From Chloroflexota bacterium (GTDB lineage: Bacteria; Chloroflexota; Limnocylindria; Limnocylindrales; CSP1-4): a stretch of 40,511 nucleotides of DNA. Below the pieces are notes generated by a model. That model did no database searches, was not told where the DNA came from, and saw only the letters and a program-made list of their open reading frames with translations. Position numbers and translations under genes: made by a program. Below are positions 28,892 through 38,318 of the stretch, one piece after another; positions within the stretch are counted from its first letter, which is position 1; each line of letters opens with the position of its first letter. The stretch spans positions 266-40,776 of the forward strand of contig PMXQ01000035.1 in assembly GCA_003171065.1 (NCBI GenBank), in the 5' to 3' direction.

Positions 28892-29874
28892 ACAGTCCTT
28901 CGTCTCCCGCCGCCCGTGCCCTGTCCGTCGTCGGTCGCCGGATGGGTGCTGTTCGCACGGACTGGCGGGCGCACTGGCTGAGCTACCTTCCGACGGTGGC
29001 CTTCGTGGTCCTGGCAACGATCGCCGCGGTGAGCTCGCCCGACTTCCTGAGCGAGGGCAATCTCAGCAACCTATTCCGCCAGATCGTCACCAATGGTCTC
29101 ATCAGCCTCGGCATGCTCACCGTCATCCTGAGCGGTGGGATCGACCTGTCCGTTGGCGCGACCGTGGCTCTGGCGGGCATCGTCGGGGCCGGCCTCCTCA
29201 ACGTGCTGCCCTGGCCGCTTGCCGTTCCGCTGGCCGTTGCCGTTGCCACGATCGCCGGGAGCGTCAACGGAGTGCTCGTCGCCGGCTTCCGTCTCCCGCC
29301 GTTCGTGGCGACGCTCGCCACGATGTCCGCCATCCGCGGCTTCGTCTACGTCGTTTCCGAGACGCCGATCACGCCCACGGAGTCGTCGTTCCGCGAGATC
29401 GTCGCCTCGTCCGTTGGCCCGGTCCCGACCGTCGCCATCTTCATGATCGGCTGTTTCCTCGTCGTCAGCCTGTTCCTCAGCCGGACGACGATGGGTCGCG
29501 CCATCTACGCCGTCGGCGGCAACGAGGAAGCGGTTCGACTGGCGGGCATCAACGTCCGAGCCCACGTGATGCTCGTCTATCTCATCTCGGGCTTCTTCGC
29601 CGGCATTGCCGGGGTCATCCTCACCTCTCGGGTGGGGATCGCCCAGCCAAGCATGGGCGCCGGGTTCGAGCTCAACGGCATTGCCGCCTGCGTGATTGGC
29701 GGGGCCGCACTCAGTGGGGGCGTCGGTAGTGTCCGCGGGACGTTCGCCGGGGTCCTCCTGCTCGGACTGATCAGCAACCTGCTCAACATGTACAACGTGC
29801 AGGCGTATTACCAGCAGATCTTTATGGGCGCCCTGATCGTGCTGGCCGTGCTTGCCAGACGAAAAGAGGGGTGA
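28888..29874 (+). CDS. Sugar ABC transporter permease (RbsC type)
   Basis: A 328-residue multi-pass membrane protein of the ribose/xylose branch. Family signatures are NGLISLGMLTVILSGGIDLS near residue 70, VGATVALAGIVGAGL, GFRLPPFVATLATMSAIRGF, and ALSGGVGSVRGTFAGVLLL near 280. Eight to ten membrane helices are visible. The ATG overlaps the ATPase stop. It pairs with the ATPase and the lipoprotein encoded downstream. Confidence 0.93.
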   Translation: MNSPSSPAARALSVVGRRMGAVRTDWRAHWLSYLPTVAFVVLATIAAVSSPDFLSEGNLSNLFRQIVTNGLISLGMLTVILSGGIDLSVGATVALAGIVGAGLLNVLPWPLAVPLAVAVATIAGSVNGVLVAGFRLPPFVATLATMSAIRGFVYVVSETPITPTESSFREIVASSVGPVPTVAIFMIGCFLVVSLFLSRTTMGRAIYAVGGNEEAVRLAGINVRAHVMLVYLISGFFAGIAGVILTSRVGIAQPSMGAGFELNGIAACVIGGAALSGGVGSVRGTFAGVLLLGLISNLLNMYNVQAYYQQIFMGALIVLAVLARRKEG

Positions 29875-29949
29875 CGATGCGCCGATGAACAGAGGAGTCC
29901 GGGAGCGCCGCTCCCGGCCGGGGGAGTGAACCAACGCGAGGAGAGACAC

Positions 29950-30915
29950 ATGCGCGCAAGAGTCCTGTCATTGCTGACGGTCGTCGTCCTGGTGGCGGCC
30001 GCCTGTGGTTCGAGCGGGTCGACAGCCGCGCCAAGCGGTAGCGCCAAGGCGATCAAGATCGGCATGGCCAACCTGACCCTCGGCTCTGCCTACTTCGTTG
30101 GCATGTCGAATGCAGTCCAGGCCGAGGCGCAGAACTACTCGAACGTCACGGTCTTCGCCACCAACGCCAACGGCGATGTCGGTAAGCTCACGTCAGACAT
30201 CGAAGACCTGATCACGAAGGGGATCAACGGAATCGTCATCAGCGGCGGACCGATCGAGGCCGCGCCCGAAGCGCTCGCTGCCCTCAACAAGGCGGGTATC
30301 CCGATCGTTATGGTCGACCGCAAGCTCAAGGGCGGGGATTACACGAGCTGGATTGGCCCGGACAACTATGCGATCGGACAGGAGGTCGGCGCCTACCTCC
30401 TTCAGGTAATGGGCGGCAAGGGTAAGCTCGCCATCATACGGGGTGGCCCCGCTGACAACAGTATCGGCTCCGATCGAACCAGCGGCCTCCACAGCAAGAT
30501 CGACGGAACGGCCGTCCAGGTCGTCGCCTACTCCGGCTGGGGCAACTGGGACACCGCCGACGGCAAGACGGCGATGGAAGACCTCCTCGCCGCGAACCCC
30601 GACCTGACGGCCGTCTTCTGCGAGAACGACTCCATGTGCCTCGGCGCTCAGTCGGCAATCGCCGACGCGGGCAAGTCGAGCTCAATCATCGTCGCGGCGG
30701 TCGATGGTCAGAAGGAAGCCCTCAAGGCGATCCTCGACGGGACGAACTACGTGGCGACGGGCCTGAACAACTCCGATCAGATCGGACGCGCCGGGCTCGA
30801 TCGGCTCATGGGGATCCTGGCCGGCGGTACCCCCGCCCATGACACCGTCCTGCCCTCGCCGTTGATCACGAAGGACAACGCCGTCAAGTACTACGACCCG
30901 AACAGCCTCTTCTAG
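29950..30915 (+). CDS. Sugar-binding lipoprotein of the ABC importer
   Basis: A 321-residue binding protein. The signal (MRARVLSLLTVVVLVAAACG) has a lipobox ending at Cys20, so it is membrane-tethered. The mature part is a periplasmic-binding-protein type I fold: IKIGMANLTLGSAYFVGMSN, ITKGINGIVISGG, GIPIVMVDRKLKGGDYTSWI, NPDLTAVFCENDSMCLGA and VAAVDGQKEAL. GAGGAGAG lies upstream of ATG 29950. It comes last among the transporter genes, an order less common than binding protein first. A long hairpin follows. The sugar is unknown; pentoses and hexoses are typical for the family. Confidence 0.92.
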   Translation: MRARVLSLLTVVVLVAAACGSSGSTAAPSGSAKAIKIGMANLTLGSAYFVGMSNAVQAEAQNYSNVTVFATNANGDVGKLTSDIEDLITKGINGIVISGGPIEAAPEALAALNKAGIPIVMVDRKLKGGDYTSWIGPDNYAIGQEVGAYLLQVMGGKGKLAIIRGGPADNSIGSDRTSGLHSKIDGTAVQVVAYSGWGNWDTADGKTAMEDLLAANPDLTAVFCENDSMCLGAQSAIADAGKSSSIIVAAVDGQKEALKAILDGTNYVATGLNNSDQIGRAGLDRLMGILAGGTPAHDTVLPSPLITKDNAVKYYDPNSLF

Positions 30916-30940
30916 TATTAGTCTTCCGACGCCGAAACGC

Positions 30941-30979
30941 CTCGGATGGCGGGGGCCGCTGCGGCACCCGCCATCCGAG
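30941..30979 (+). terminator. Strong hairpin after the binding-protein gene
   Basis: Perfect 13-bp stem (CTCGGATGGCGGG at 30941-30953 with 30967-30979) and a 13-base loop, no T run. Such hairpins after a binding-protein gene often protect the 3' end and lower expression of genes further down; termination could be partial. Confidence 0.6.
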
Positions 30980-31026
30980 CTTCGTCAAGGGGATTGGGCT
31001 AAGTTGGCCCGTCCCGCCCCGCATTC

Positions 31027-31062
31027 GGGCACCGGCTCGGCTCCTTCGCCGGATCGGTGCCC
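31027..31062 (+). promoter_or_regulatory. Leader hairpin before the aldolase gene
   Basis: GGGCACCG (31027-31034) pairs with CGGTGCCC (31055-31062); a 3x3 internal loop leads to CGGC-TCCTTC-GCCG (38-41 with 48-51). It lies about 80 bases upstream of eda in a gap of 163 bases without a gene. It may be a regulatory leader or a second stabilising hairpin. Confidence 0.4.
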
Positions 31063-31142
31063 GTCGGCGTCCCGGCTGGAACCGCCTCCCCGGCGACGGG
31101 TGAGTTGCGCCAGCGCCGCGGGAACCATGGAGAACGACGCCA

Positions 31143-31799
31143 ATGAACAGTCACCAGACCGATGCCCCGGTCCGCCGACCTTCCATCCCGTCTTCGATCG
31201 CGCAGGGGCGGATCATCGCCATCGGCCGACACCTGGATCCCGCCTCGGTGCTCGCAATCGGCGAGGCTCTCGCGGCCGGCGGAATCCACGTCTTCGAGGT
31301 CACCATGAACAGCGCCTCGGCGCTCGAGGCGATCGGGGCCCTCACGGCACGGTTCGGGCCCGACGAACTGCTGGTCGGTGCGGGCACGGTGCTCGATGAG
31401 GCCCAGGCACAGGCAGCCGTCGACGCCGGCGCACGGTTCGTCGTCATGCCTCACTTCGACGTTCGGATCGTCGAATGGGCGGTTCGCCGGGAGGTGCCTT
31501 CATTCCCCGGCGCGTTCACCCCTACGGAGATACTTGCCGCCTGGCGCGCGGGCGCCAGCGCAGTGAAGCTCTTCCCGGCGTCGGCTGTCGGTCCGACATT
31601 CCTGCGCGAGCTCCACGGCCCGCTCCCACAGATACCGCTCATTCCCACTGGCGGGGTGACGGTGGAGAACGCGCCGGCATTCATCGCCGCCGGGGCCCTG
31701 GCGGTCGGCATGGGGAGCTGGCTGACAGGAGGAGGCGACCCTGCCGTCATCCGGGAGCGCGCGACCGCGGTGGTGGCCGCTCTGGCAGCCGCCCGGTAG
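31143..31799 (+). CDS. eda: 2-keto-3-deoxy-6-phosphogluconate (KDPG/KHG) aldolase
   Basis: Cleaves KDPG to pyruvate and glyceraldehyde 3-phosphate. In 218 residues are found IHVFEVTMNS with the conserved Glu, LLVGAGTVLDEAQAQ, PSFPGAFTPTEI, SAVKLFPAS with the Schiff-base lysine (about 141), and IPTGGVTVENAPAFIAAGAL for phosphate binding. GGAGAA lies nine bases before ATG 31143. KDG kinase follows by 70 bases, so the two act in series: KDG to KDPG to pyruvate and triose phosphate. Confidence 0.93.
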   Translation: MNSHQTDAPVRRPSIPSSIAQGRIIAIGRHLDPASVLAIGEALAAGGIHVFEVTMNSASALEAIGALTARFGPDELLVGAGTVLDEAQAQAAVDAGARFVVMPHFDVRIVEWAVRREVPSFPGAFTPTEILAAWRAGASAVKLFPASAVGPTFLRELHGPLPQIPLIPTGGVTVENAPAFIAAGALAVGMGSWLTGGGDPAVIRERATAVVAALAAAR

Positions 31800-31869
31800 C
31801 GAAAAGCCAGACTTCGCGCCGGCGGTTCGCCCCGGAGCGAGCCAGCGAGAACGGAGAAGAGGCTTCGAG

Positions 31870-32853
31870 ATGAGCGACGTCGTGACATTTGGCGAAGGCA
31901 TGATCCGCCTCGCTCCACCCTCAAATCGACGGCTCGAGCAGACGGGGACGCTCGAGATGACAGTGGGAGGTGCCGAGCTCAACGTCGCCTCCGGCGTCAG
32001 CCGGCTGGGGCTCACGAGCTCGTGGGTCTCCTCCTTGCCCTCGAACCCGCTCGGGCGAAGAGTGCGCAATCGGGCCCGTGAGTTCGGCGTGGACACCTCA
32101 CATGTCGTCTGGGACGAGGGCGGTCGACTGGGCATCTTCTACGTCGAATACGGCGCCTCGCCGCGTGCCAGCAGCGTTCTCTACGATCGCGCGGCCTCGT
32201 CGTTCTGCACGCTGCGGGGCGCGACGTTCGACTGGCCGGCTATCTTCGACGGCGCTCGCGCCTATCACACGACAGGCATCACGACGGCGCTCGGCGAGCC
32301 GACCGCCGAACAGGTGGGGATGAGCCTCGCCGCCGCGCGTGGCGCCGGGCTGCTCACCAGCTACGACCTCAACTACCGGAAGAAGCTGTGGAGCCCGGAG
32401 AAGGCGAGAGCGGTCCAGGAGCCGCTCATGGACCTCGTCGACGTGCTGATCACGACCGAAGAGGACGCCGAGGTCGTATTCGGCATCAGTGGCACCGACT
32501 ACCGTGAGGTGGCGCGCAGTCTGGCGGACCGTTTCGGCTTCAAAGTCGTCACTATCACCATTCGAGGTGACCTCTCGGTTCTCCGCAACACGTGGACGGC
32601 CATCGCCTATGCGGATGGCGCGATCATCGACGACCGCGTCTACGACCTCGAGCTTGTCGATCGAGTCGGCGGCGGGGATTCGTATGCCGCCGGCTTCCTG
32701 TACGGGCTGCTCACCGGCGACGTTGGGAAGGGGGTCCGGTATGGGAACGCGTTCAGCGCCTTGAAGCAGGCCTCGTGGGACGACTTCAACTTTGCGACCC
32801 TGGCGGAGGTGGAAGCCCAGCTAAAGGGCGCCGGCTCAAGGATCGTCAGGTAG
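31870..32853 (+). CDS. kdgK: 2-keto-3-deoxygluconate kinase (PfkB family)
   Basis: Phosphorylates 2-keto-3-deoxy sugar acids to the substrate of the upstream aldolase. In 327 residues are found VTFGEGMIRLAPP, the substrate motif MTVGGAELNVASGVSRLG, ASPRASSVLYDRAASSF typical of KDG kinases, SYDLNYRKKLW, and the anion-hole/base motif DRVGGGDSYAAGF with the catalytic Asp (Gly-Gly-Gly in place of the common GAG). ATG 31870 has GAGAAGAGG upstream. No defect is visible. Confidence 0.9.
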   Translation: MSDVVTFGEGMIRLAPPSNRRLEQTGTLEMTVGGAELNVASGVSRLGLTSSWVSSLPSNPLGRRVRNRAREFGVDTSHVVWDEGGRLGIFYVEYGASPRASSVLYDRAASSFCTLRGATFDWPAIFDGARAYHTTGITTALGEPTAEQVGMSLAAARGAGLLTSYDLNYRKKLWSPEKARAVQEPLMDLVDVLITTEEDAEVVFGISGTDYREVARSLADRFGFKVVTITIRGDLSVLRNTWTAIAYADGAIIDDRVYDLELVDRVGGGDSYAAGFLYGLLTGDVGKGVRYGNAFSALKQASWDDFNFATLAEVEAQLKGAGSRIVR

Positions 32854-32907
32854 TGGCGCAACGGGACATTTCTGCGAGCTCGGTCACGAGCCCACTAGGA
32901 GGCATAC

Positions 32908-33120
32908 GTGCGCTTGATCTCGTTCCAGTTGGACGGTGAGCCCAGGCTCGGGGTCGAAGCGGGCGGCCACGCCCTGGCAGCGACCGAGCTGCTACCCAAG
33001 GGCCCGCGGACCATGGCGGAGACCCCGCCAGGCTGGATCATCTCCGATGCAACAAATGACGGGAATGGTCGAGGCGAGAGGATTGAACCTGCGGGTCCCA
33101 CAGGCCGGATCGTCGTGTAG
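32908..33120 (+). pseudogene. Truncated fumarylacetoacetate-hydrolase-family gene
   Basis: Starts normally: GTG 32908 with AGGAGG six bases upstream, and MRLISFQLDGEPRLGVEAGG is the usual N-terminus of FAH-family sugar-acid or ketoacid hydrolases of about 280-300 residues. Similarity stops at about residue 51 (33060), where the sequence turns into an inverted tRNA-Pro/att-like relic. The frame runs on by chance to TAG at 33118. The metal-binding catalytic domain is missing, so the gene is dead. It was probably the last step of the upstream catabolic operon. Confidence 0.72.
33061..33090 (-). pseudogene. Second tRNA-Pro 3'-end / attachment-site relic, inverted
   Basis: Thirty bases that match the reverse complement of 17054-17084 with one substitution and one missing T, including the CCA end (TGG at 33066-33068) and five bases beyond it (GGGAA). 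The match covers the T-arm and acceptor of the tRNA relic and the 17-bp core with a single change. It marks the exact spot where the FAH-family gene is cut. The rest of the tRNA is absent. Confidence 0.7.
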
Positions 33121-33277
33121 AGCCGGATCGTAGAAGCCCTGACACGATGACCTGAGCATGGCGTTCGGAACGTCGACTACCGGATCACGTCGAGTCCCGC
33201 CCGCCGGCCCGAGACTGCGCTGGATGCCCCCGTCGCCTACGCTACGGGCGACGAGCTTCGCGCAGGAGGACTCGCTA

Positions 33278-33580
33278 GTGATACGGTCGGCAAGTCGAGG
33301 CGTGCTTGTCGTCGCGTGGCTGATGCTCATTGCGGCCCTCGGTGTCATCGCGCTGAACCCAGGAGTGCCGTCCCTCGCATATGCCCTCTTCTGGCTGGGC
33401 GTCATAGCCACTGCCCGCGGGATCTCGATGCTCGTTGGGTGGGCCGCGGTGGCGGTCGATCTCTCGCTGCTCCTCGTTTGCTTCCTCGGCGTGGAGTTCG
33501 GCGGGCTCATTGTCATGCCGAGCATCATCGGGTTCGCGGTCGCCGACGCCCTGCGTCGCGAACGAGCCACCACGACGTAG
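33278..33580 (+). CDS. Small integral membrane protein
   Basis: A 100-residue protein from GTG 33278 with CAGGAGGA eight bases upstream. Three to four hydrophobic helices are visible (VLVVAWLMLIAALGVIAL, AYALFWLGVIATARGISMLV, WAAVAVDLSLLLVCFLGV, then LIVMPSIIGFAVADAL). The C-terminus is basic. No family recognised. It stands alone between the truncated FAH gene and a noncoding stretch. Confidence 0.55.
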   Translation: MIRSASRGVLVVAWLMLIAALGVIALNPGVPSLAYALFWLGVIATARGISMLVGWAAVAVDLSLLLVCFLGVEFGGLIVMPSIIGFAVADALRRERATTT

Positions 33581-33967
33581 CCGAGGCTGCAACTTGGAGC
33601 GACGCCTTTGAGTTGGGCGGAAGAACGTCCGTGACCTTCGGCCTGCGCGAACCGGAGACTCCAAGTGCTGGGCCGGGGGACGCTCGAAGGCTACCCAAGT
33701 GGCCCATATGCACCGTCAGCGCGCCAAGTACCGTTGTGAGCACGGGTTGTACTGATGAAAGAGCAGCGGGGTTCCGTGAAGCCAATCGCGGCTGTGGTTC
33801 AGTCGCAAGACGGCTCGCCCGGTTCGCGCGAGCCTCTGGTGCGGCTACTGGGCTTGACTCCGGTGGCGCTCCGTCCCTCCGGGCTTCTGACGGTCTGGGC
33901 CGGGCGCTCGACCTGGCCGAGCTCACCCAACGGCGCCAAAGAACAAGATGGTTGAGGGCCCGCTGAG
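33581..33967. other. 387-base gap with no recognised gene
   Basis: Open frames exist on both strands (for example 33755-33955 plus) but they lack an RBS, a recognisable motif and a consistent codon pattern. I see no clear promoter for the kinase gene that follows. Confidence 0.4.
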
Positions 33968-36928
33968 GTGGTAGTGCCTCGTGCATCACAGCCGTTGACT
34001 CGCGCCCCGACGTTCGGCGTCCTGACGGACTGGTTGGAAGGCGAGTACCAGAGCGCCGTCGTCGGTGGTCTGGTGGAGGCCGCGCGCGAATCCGGCGTCA
34101 ATCTCATCTTCTTTACCAGTCATCGCACGCGGCGGGCGCCGTTCCGCTTCGGCGAGCGGCACAACGTCGCCTACGACCTCGCCGGTTCCGGCGACATCGA
34201 CGGGCTCGTCATCCAGGCGGGGAACCTCAGTACCTATCTGACGCTGGACGATCTCGGCCGCTACTGTAAGCGCTACCGTCCGCGGCCCATGTGCAGCCTC
34301 GCCGGCGCGATCGAGGGAGCGACCGGCATCATCGTCGACGGCGAGCAGGCCCTGCGAGAGGGGATCCGGCACCTGGTGGAGGACCACCAATACCGGCGAA
34401 TTGCGTTCGTCAGCGGCCCGGAGGGAAACTACGACGCGCGCGATCGCCTGCGCACGTACGGCGAGGTGCTGGCCGGCTCTGGGCTCACGCCGCCCGATTC
34501 GTTAGTGGTGCCCGGAGACTTCGAGTACGACAGCGGGGTGAATGCCGTGCGCGTCCTGCTCGACGAGCGGGGCGTGACCTTCGACGCGATCGTCGCCGCC
34601 AGCGACCAGATGGCACTCGGGGCAATCGACGCGCTGCGCGTTCGCAACCTCCGGGTGCCGCGGGACGTGGCCATCATCGGCTTCGACGACATCAGCGAGG
34701 CCCGCTACTGTACCCCGCCCCTCACCACCATCCGGCAGCCACTTCGGCAGATGGGCAGGCTGGCCATCGAGGTCCTGCTGCGGCGCATTCGCGGAGAGAA
34801 AGTGGACGACGTCCTCGTGCTCCCCGCCGAGCTCGTCGTTCGGCGCAGCTGCGGCTGCTACTCGGACGCACGCCGCGTCTCCGTCACGAGCAACCTCACG
34901 CCTCCACTGACTCGTCCCGGGACCGAGCTCACCGTCGACGACGCGCTGCGGCTCCGCCGCTCCCAGATCCTGGAGGCGATGCGGGAGCCCCTGAGCGCCC
35001 TGCTCGATGGGATTCCGGAAGGGTGGGAGGAAAGCCTGCTCGATGCCCTCATCGCCGAGTTGCGAGGCGCTCCCGCCGGCTTTGCCGAACGGGTCAACAC
35101 GCTGCTCAATGAGACGATGCGCCCTGGTGCCACGGGCAGCCACTGGCAGCCGGCGCTGTCGGCGTTGCACCGCGAGCTGATGCCCTGCCTCGCCTCGGAC
35201 CCTATCATGTGCTCGCGGGCCGAGGATCTGCTGGAAGAAGCGCGGGCCCTGGTGGGCGAGGCCCTCGAGGACACCCAGGCCCAGCATCGCCTGACGATCG
35301 AGCGCCGCACGCAAACGCTCTCCGATGCGACCGAGATACTGAGTGCGGCATTCGATCTCGAGTCGCTCGGCAAAGCGCTTCGCGAGTGCCTGCCGCGACT
35401 CGGCGTTCCGAGCGCCTACCTCGTGCTGGATGCAGACATCTCCTCGGCCGGTGCGCGCGTGGCCTTCGCCTACGATCCGGGGCGAGACCCGGCGGTCATT
35501 GAGGGGCTCCGCGACGCCAAGGTCGAGGGGATCTCCATGCCGGATGGGCTGCTGCCAGTCGACCGCCCCTACGCAATGGTCGTGGACCCACTCTTCTTCA
35601 AGAACGATCCACTGGGCTACGCCGTCTTCGAAATGGGGCCCGCGGAAGCATCGACCTATGAAGCCCTGCGCGCACGGATAAGCGCCGCCCTGAAGGTCGC
35701 GCTGCTTATCGAGGAACTCCAGGTCCGCGCCGACCAGCTACGCCAGGCCCAGAAAATGGAGACGCTCGGCCAGCTGTCGGGGGCCATCGCCCACGACTTC
35801 AACAACCTGCTTCAGGCCATCCACGGCTACGCCGAGCTGGCCGGGGCCGCCGAACCTGGCAACGCCGAGCTGGCGGCCGACCTCGAGGAGATCGTTCGAG
35901 CCGCGGACCGCGCCTCCGAGCTGACCCGGCAGCTGCTCACGTTCAGCCAACCTACTCGGGCCAACGCCCGGGTCGTGGACGCGAATGCGTGCGTCGAGCA
36001 GGCGATCCCGATGATCAGGCACCTGCTCGGCCCGACGATTCAGCTGTCGACGGTTCTGCGGCCGGAGGCGGGCAACATCCTGATCGACCCGACCCAGCTC
36101 GAGCAGGCGATCGTGAATCTCTGCGTCAACGGCCGAGACGCGATGCCCGAGGGCGGCTCCCTGACGATCGAGACGGGTAAGCAATTGGCTGCGCCAGGGA
36201 TTTCATCGACCCCATCCGCTTCGGAGCCGGACCCCTGGGCCTCGCGGCCCAGCGCCGCTCAGACCCTCACCTTCGTTTCAGTCAGTGACACGGGTCTGGG
36301 AATCCGCCCCGAGATTCGAGACAGGATCTTCGAGCCGTTCTTCACCACCAAGGAGACCGGCCAGGGCACGGGGCTCGGCCTGTCGATCGTGTACGGGATC
36401 GTTCGCAGCGCGTCTGGCGACATCACGGTCGAGTCCGAGCCAGGCCGCGGCGCCCGGTTCTGCCTGATGTTTCCTGCCTCCGGCGATATCGAAGGTGCTA
36501 CGGCGACGGCAGCCGCGCCGCCCATCCACGGTTGCGAGACGGTGCTCCTCGTGGAGGACGAGGATGCCATCCGCAAGCTGGCGGAGCGAGTCCTGACCCA
36601 GCATGGTTACCGCGTTCTCTGCGCTGCAAACGCGTCGGAGGCGCGCACGCTGTGGTCCGCCAACGAGGGCAGAGTGGATCTGCTCCTGTCGGACGTCACG
36701 ATGCCAGGGTTGTCCGGAGTCGCCTTCGCGGCAGAGCTGGCGGGCAGTGTTCGGCCGCCGCGGATGCTCTTCATCTCGGGCCATCTTGCCGGTGGGGTCA
36801 GTGGACGCGACCTCCCGGCCGGGGCCAGGTTCCTGCCCAAGCCATTCAGCGTGGCCGCCCTGCTGGATGCAGTCCGCGCAACGCTGGATTCCCCGGCGGT
36901 CGCCGGGAACGGTGGTGCCGGAGCCTGA
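33968..36928 (+). CDS. Hybrid histidine kinase with LacI-type sugar-sensing domain and receiver
   Basis: A 986-residue protein with no signal peptide or membrane helix, so cytoplasmic. Residues about 10-295 are a LacI/GalR-type periplasmic-binding-like domain ([69 protein letters not shown]) without the DNA-binding helix-turn-helix; it ends with [10 protein letters not shown] helical linker and a GAF-like part (about 440-590) follow. The kinase has [17 protein letters not shown] with His609, N box [11 protein letters not shown] boxes DTGLGI and GTGLGLSIV, and a C-terminal receiver (VLLVEDEDA, phospho-acceptor Asp909 in LSDVTMPG, Lys in PKPF). No output domain is attached. Start GTG 33968 or 33974. 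Confidence 0.88.
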   Translation: MVVPRASQPLTRAPTFGVLTDWLEGEYQSAVVGGLVEAARESGVNLIFFTSHRTRRAPFRFGERHNVAYDLAGSGDIDGLVIQAGNLSTYLTLDDLGRYCKRYRPRPMCSLAGAIEGATGIIVDGEQALREGIRHLVEDHQYRRIAFVSGPEGNYDARDRLRTYGEVLAGSGLTPPDSLVVPGDFEYDSGVNAVRVLLDERGVTFDAIVAASDQMALGAIDALRVRNLRVPRDVAIIGFDDISEARYCTPPLTTIRQPLRQMGRLAIEVLLRRIRGEKVDDVLVLPAELVVRRSCGCYSDARRVSVTSNLTPPLTRPGTELTVDDALRLRRSQILEAMREPLSALLDGIPEGWEESLLDALIAELRGAPAGFAERVNTLLNETMRPGATGSHWQPALSALHRELMPCLASDPIMCSRAEDLLEEARALVGEALEDTQAQHRLTIERRTQTLSDATEILSAAFDLESLGKALRECLPRLGVPSAYLVLDADISSAGARVAFAYDPGRDPAVIEGLRDAKVEGISMPDGLLPVDRPYAMVVDPLFFKNDPLGYAVFEMGPAEASTYEALRARISAALKVALLIEELQVRADQLRQAQKMETLGQLSGAIAHDFNNLLQAIHGYAELAGAAEPGNAELAADLEEIVRAADRASELTRQLLTFSQPTRANARVVDANACVEQAIPMIRHLLGPTIQLSTVLRPEAGNILIDPTQLEQAIVNLCVNGRDAMPEGGSLTIETGKQLAAPGISSTPSASEPDPWASRPSAAQTLTFVSVSDTGLGIRPEIRDRIFEPFFTTKETGQGTGLGLSIVYGIVRSASGDITVESEPGRGARFCLMFPASGDIEGATATAAAPPIHGCETVLLVEDEDAIRKLAERVLTQHGYRVLCAANASEARTLWSANEGRVDLLLSDVTMPGLSGVAFAAELAGSVRPPRMLFISGHLAGGVSGRDLPAGARFLPKPFSVAALLDAVRATLDSPAVAGNGGAGA

Positions 36929-37202
36929 TCGTTCGACGCGGTCGCTCTCTCGGGCCACCTGTCCGTCCTCGTCGGCCTGCTCGGTGCCTGCGGGCGAGGC
37001 TGGATGTCGCTGAGGACCTAGAACCGACATGTCCTGCAGGGCGGATCGTCGGGCCGAGCTGGGCCGGCCGCCGACGTGAGAGAATCCGTCCATCAAGTTG
37101 CGGGCCTTGGTCCGGCCGGTCCTGGCTCGGGCGGCGCGAGACTCGTCGGCTCCCGGGTCGGCCCGAGGATCGTGTACTGGCCGCGACGAGAAGGACTTGA
37201 AC

Positions 37203-38279
37203 ATGAACCGCCTGCGCAGGCATCGCCTGGTCACCGCCGCCGGTTGGGGATTGGTCGTGCTGGTGGTCGCCGCTGCCTGTGGCACCGCGAACCCGGGCGG
37301 CCGGACACCCTCGCCGCCTCCGGCCACGGCCAACCCGCCGTTGCCGATCGTCGCCAGCCCGAGCCCGACCGCAGGCCCGATCAGCAACCCGTCCTCGAGC
37401 CCCGAAGTCCCCCCGCCGCCCGCCACCCCGCCGCCTTTCGCTGGCAGTCTTCCTCTGGTGGACAGCTGCAACCCGGCTGCGGTCCCGAGCGCCATCGCGG
37501 TGACGGCCCCGGCGAGCGGCAAGGCCAGCTCGTTCACGCTGCACGTGCCGATACTCATGTACCACCGGATCGTGCCCATTGCCGATGCCGGCAACTCGGA
37601 TCGCGGGCTGGTAGTGCCGCCGGCGGCGTTCGTCGCTCAACTCAGCGGCCTGGTGGCGGCAGGCTGGCACACCATCACGATGGCGACACTCGCGAACGAT
37701 CTGCAGGCCCACATCAAGCCGCCGGCGCGGACCATCGTGATCACCATCGACGACGGCTGGGACGACGGCTACACCTATGCCCTGCCAATCCTCCAGAGCC
37801 ACGGCTTCGTGGCGACGTACTTCGTCATCGCCGGCCGTATCGATCGGCCGGACTTCCTGAGCTCCGCCCAGCTCCAGGCCCTCGTCGCCGCCGGTGACGA
37901 GATCGGCGACCACACCATGGATCACTACCGGCTCGCCGCTCGAAAAGGCGCGAGCCTGACCTACGAGATCGATGCCGCGGCCGCACGGATCGCCCAGGTC
38001 ACGGGCGTCTGGCCCGAGTCCCTGGCCTATCCCTATGGCAGCGTGAACGCCCATGCCGCCGCCGCAGTCGAGGCATGCGGGGAGCTTCGGATCGCGGTGC
38101 TGGAGGGGCCTCTGGCAATCGAGATGCCCGCAGCGGCGCCAAAGCCCGGCGCGAGCCCCGCCCCTCGCACGAGCGAAAAGATCGAGGCCTACGAGACGTG
38201 GGCCGATCGCTTCGAAGTGCCGCGCCTACGGGTCACGGCGGGCACGACAGCCGCGGATCTGCTGGCCGAGCTGGGATAG
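37203..38279 (+). CDS. Polysaccharide deacetylase lipoprotein
   Basis: A 358-residue surface protein: signal with a lipobox (LVVLVVAAACG), a Pro/Ser-rich linker of about 70 residues, then a NodB-type deacetylase domain. VPILMYHRIV opens the domain; ITIDDGWDDGYTYALPIL is motif 1 with the metal/base Asp pair; GDHTMDHYRLA is motif 2 (HxxxH); LAYPYGSVNAHA is motif 3. It probably removes acetyl groups from cell-wall or extracellular polysaccharide. ATG 37203 has AAGGA eight bases upstream; an upstream in-frame region is not family-like. The 274 bases before it hold no recognised gene. Confidence 0.88.
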   Translation: MNRLRRHRLVTAAGWGLVVLVVAAACGTANPGGRTPSPPPATANPPLPIVASPSPTAGPISNPSSSPEVPPPPATPPPFAGSLPLVDSCNPAAVPSAIAVTAPASGKASSFTLHVPILMYHRIVPIADAGNSDRGLVVPPAAFVAQLSGLVAAGWHTITMATLANDLQAHIKPPARTIVITIDDGWDDGYTYALPILQSHGFVATYFVIAGRIDRPDFLSSAQLQALVAAGDEIGDHTMDHYRLAARKGASLTYEIDAAAARIAQVTGVWPESLAYPYGSVNAHAAAAVEACGELRIAVLEGPLAIEMPAAAPKPGASPAPRTSEKIEAYETWADRFEVPRLRVTAGTTAADLLAELG

Positions 38280-38318
38280 TCGAATGGGGCTTAGGGCCGG
38301 GGCGGCTCGTCGTCCGGA

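Noticed and set aside
33755-33955. 66-residue plus-strand frame before the hybrid kinase
   Set aside because: No RBS, no conserved motif, and a Ser/Pro/Gly-rich composition typical of noncoding high-GC DNA.
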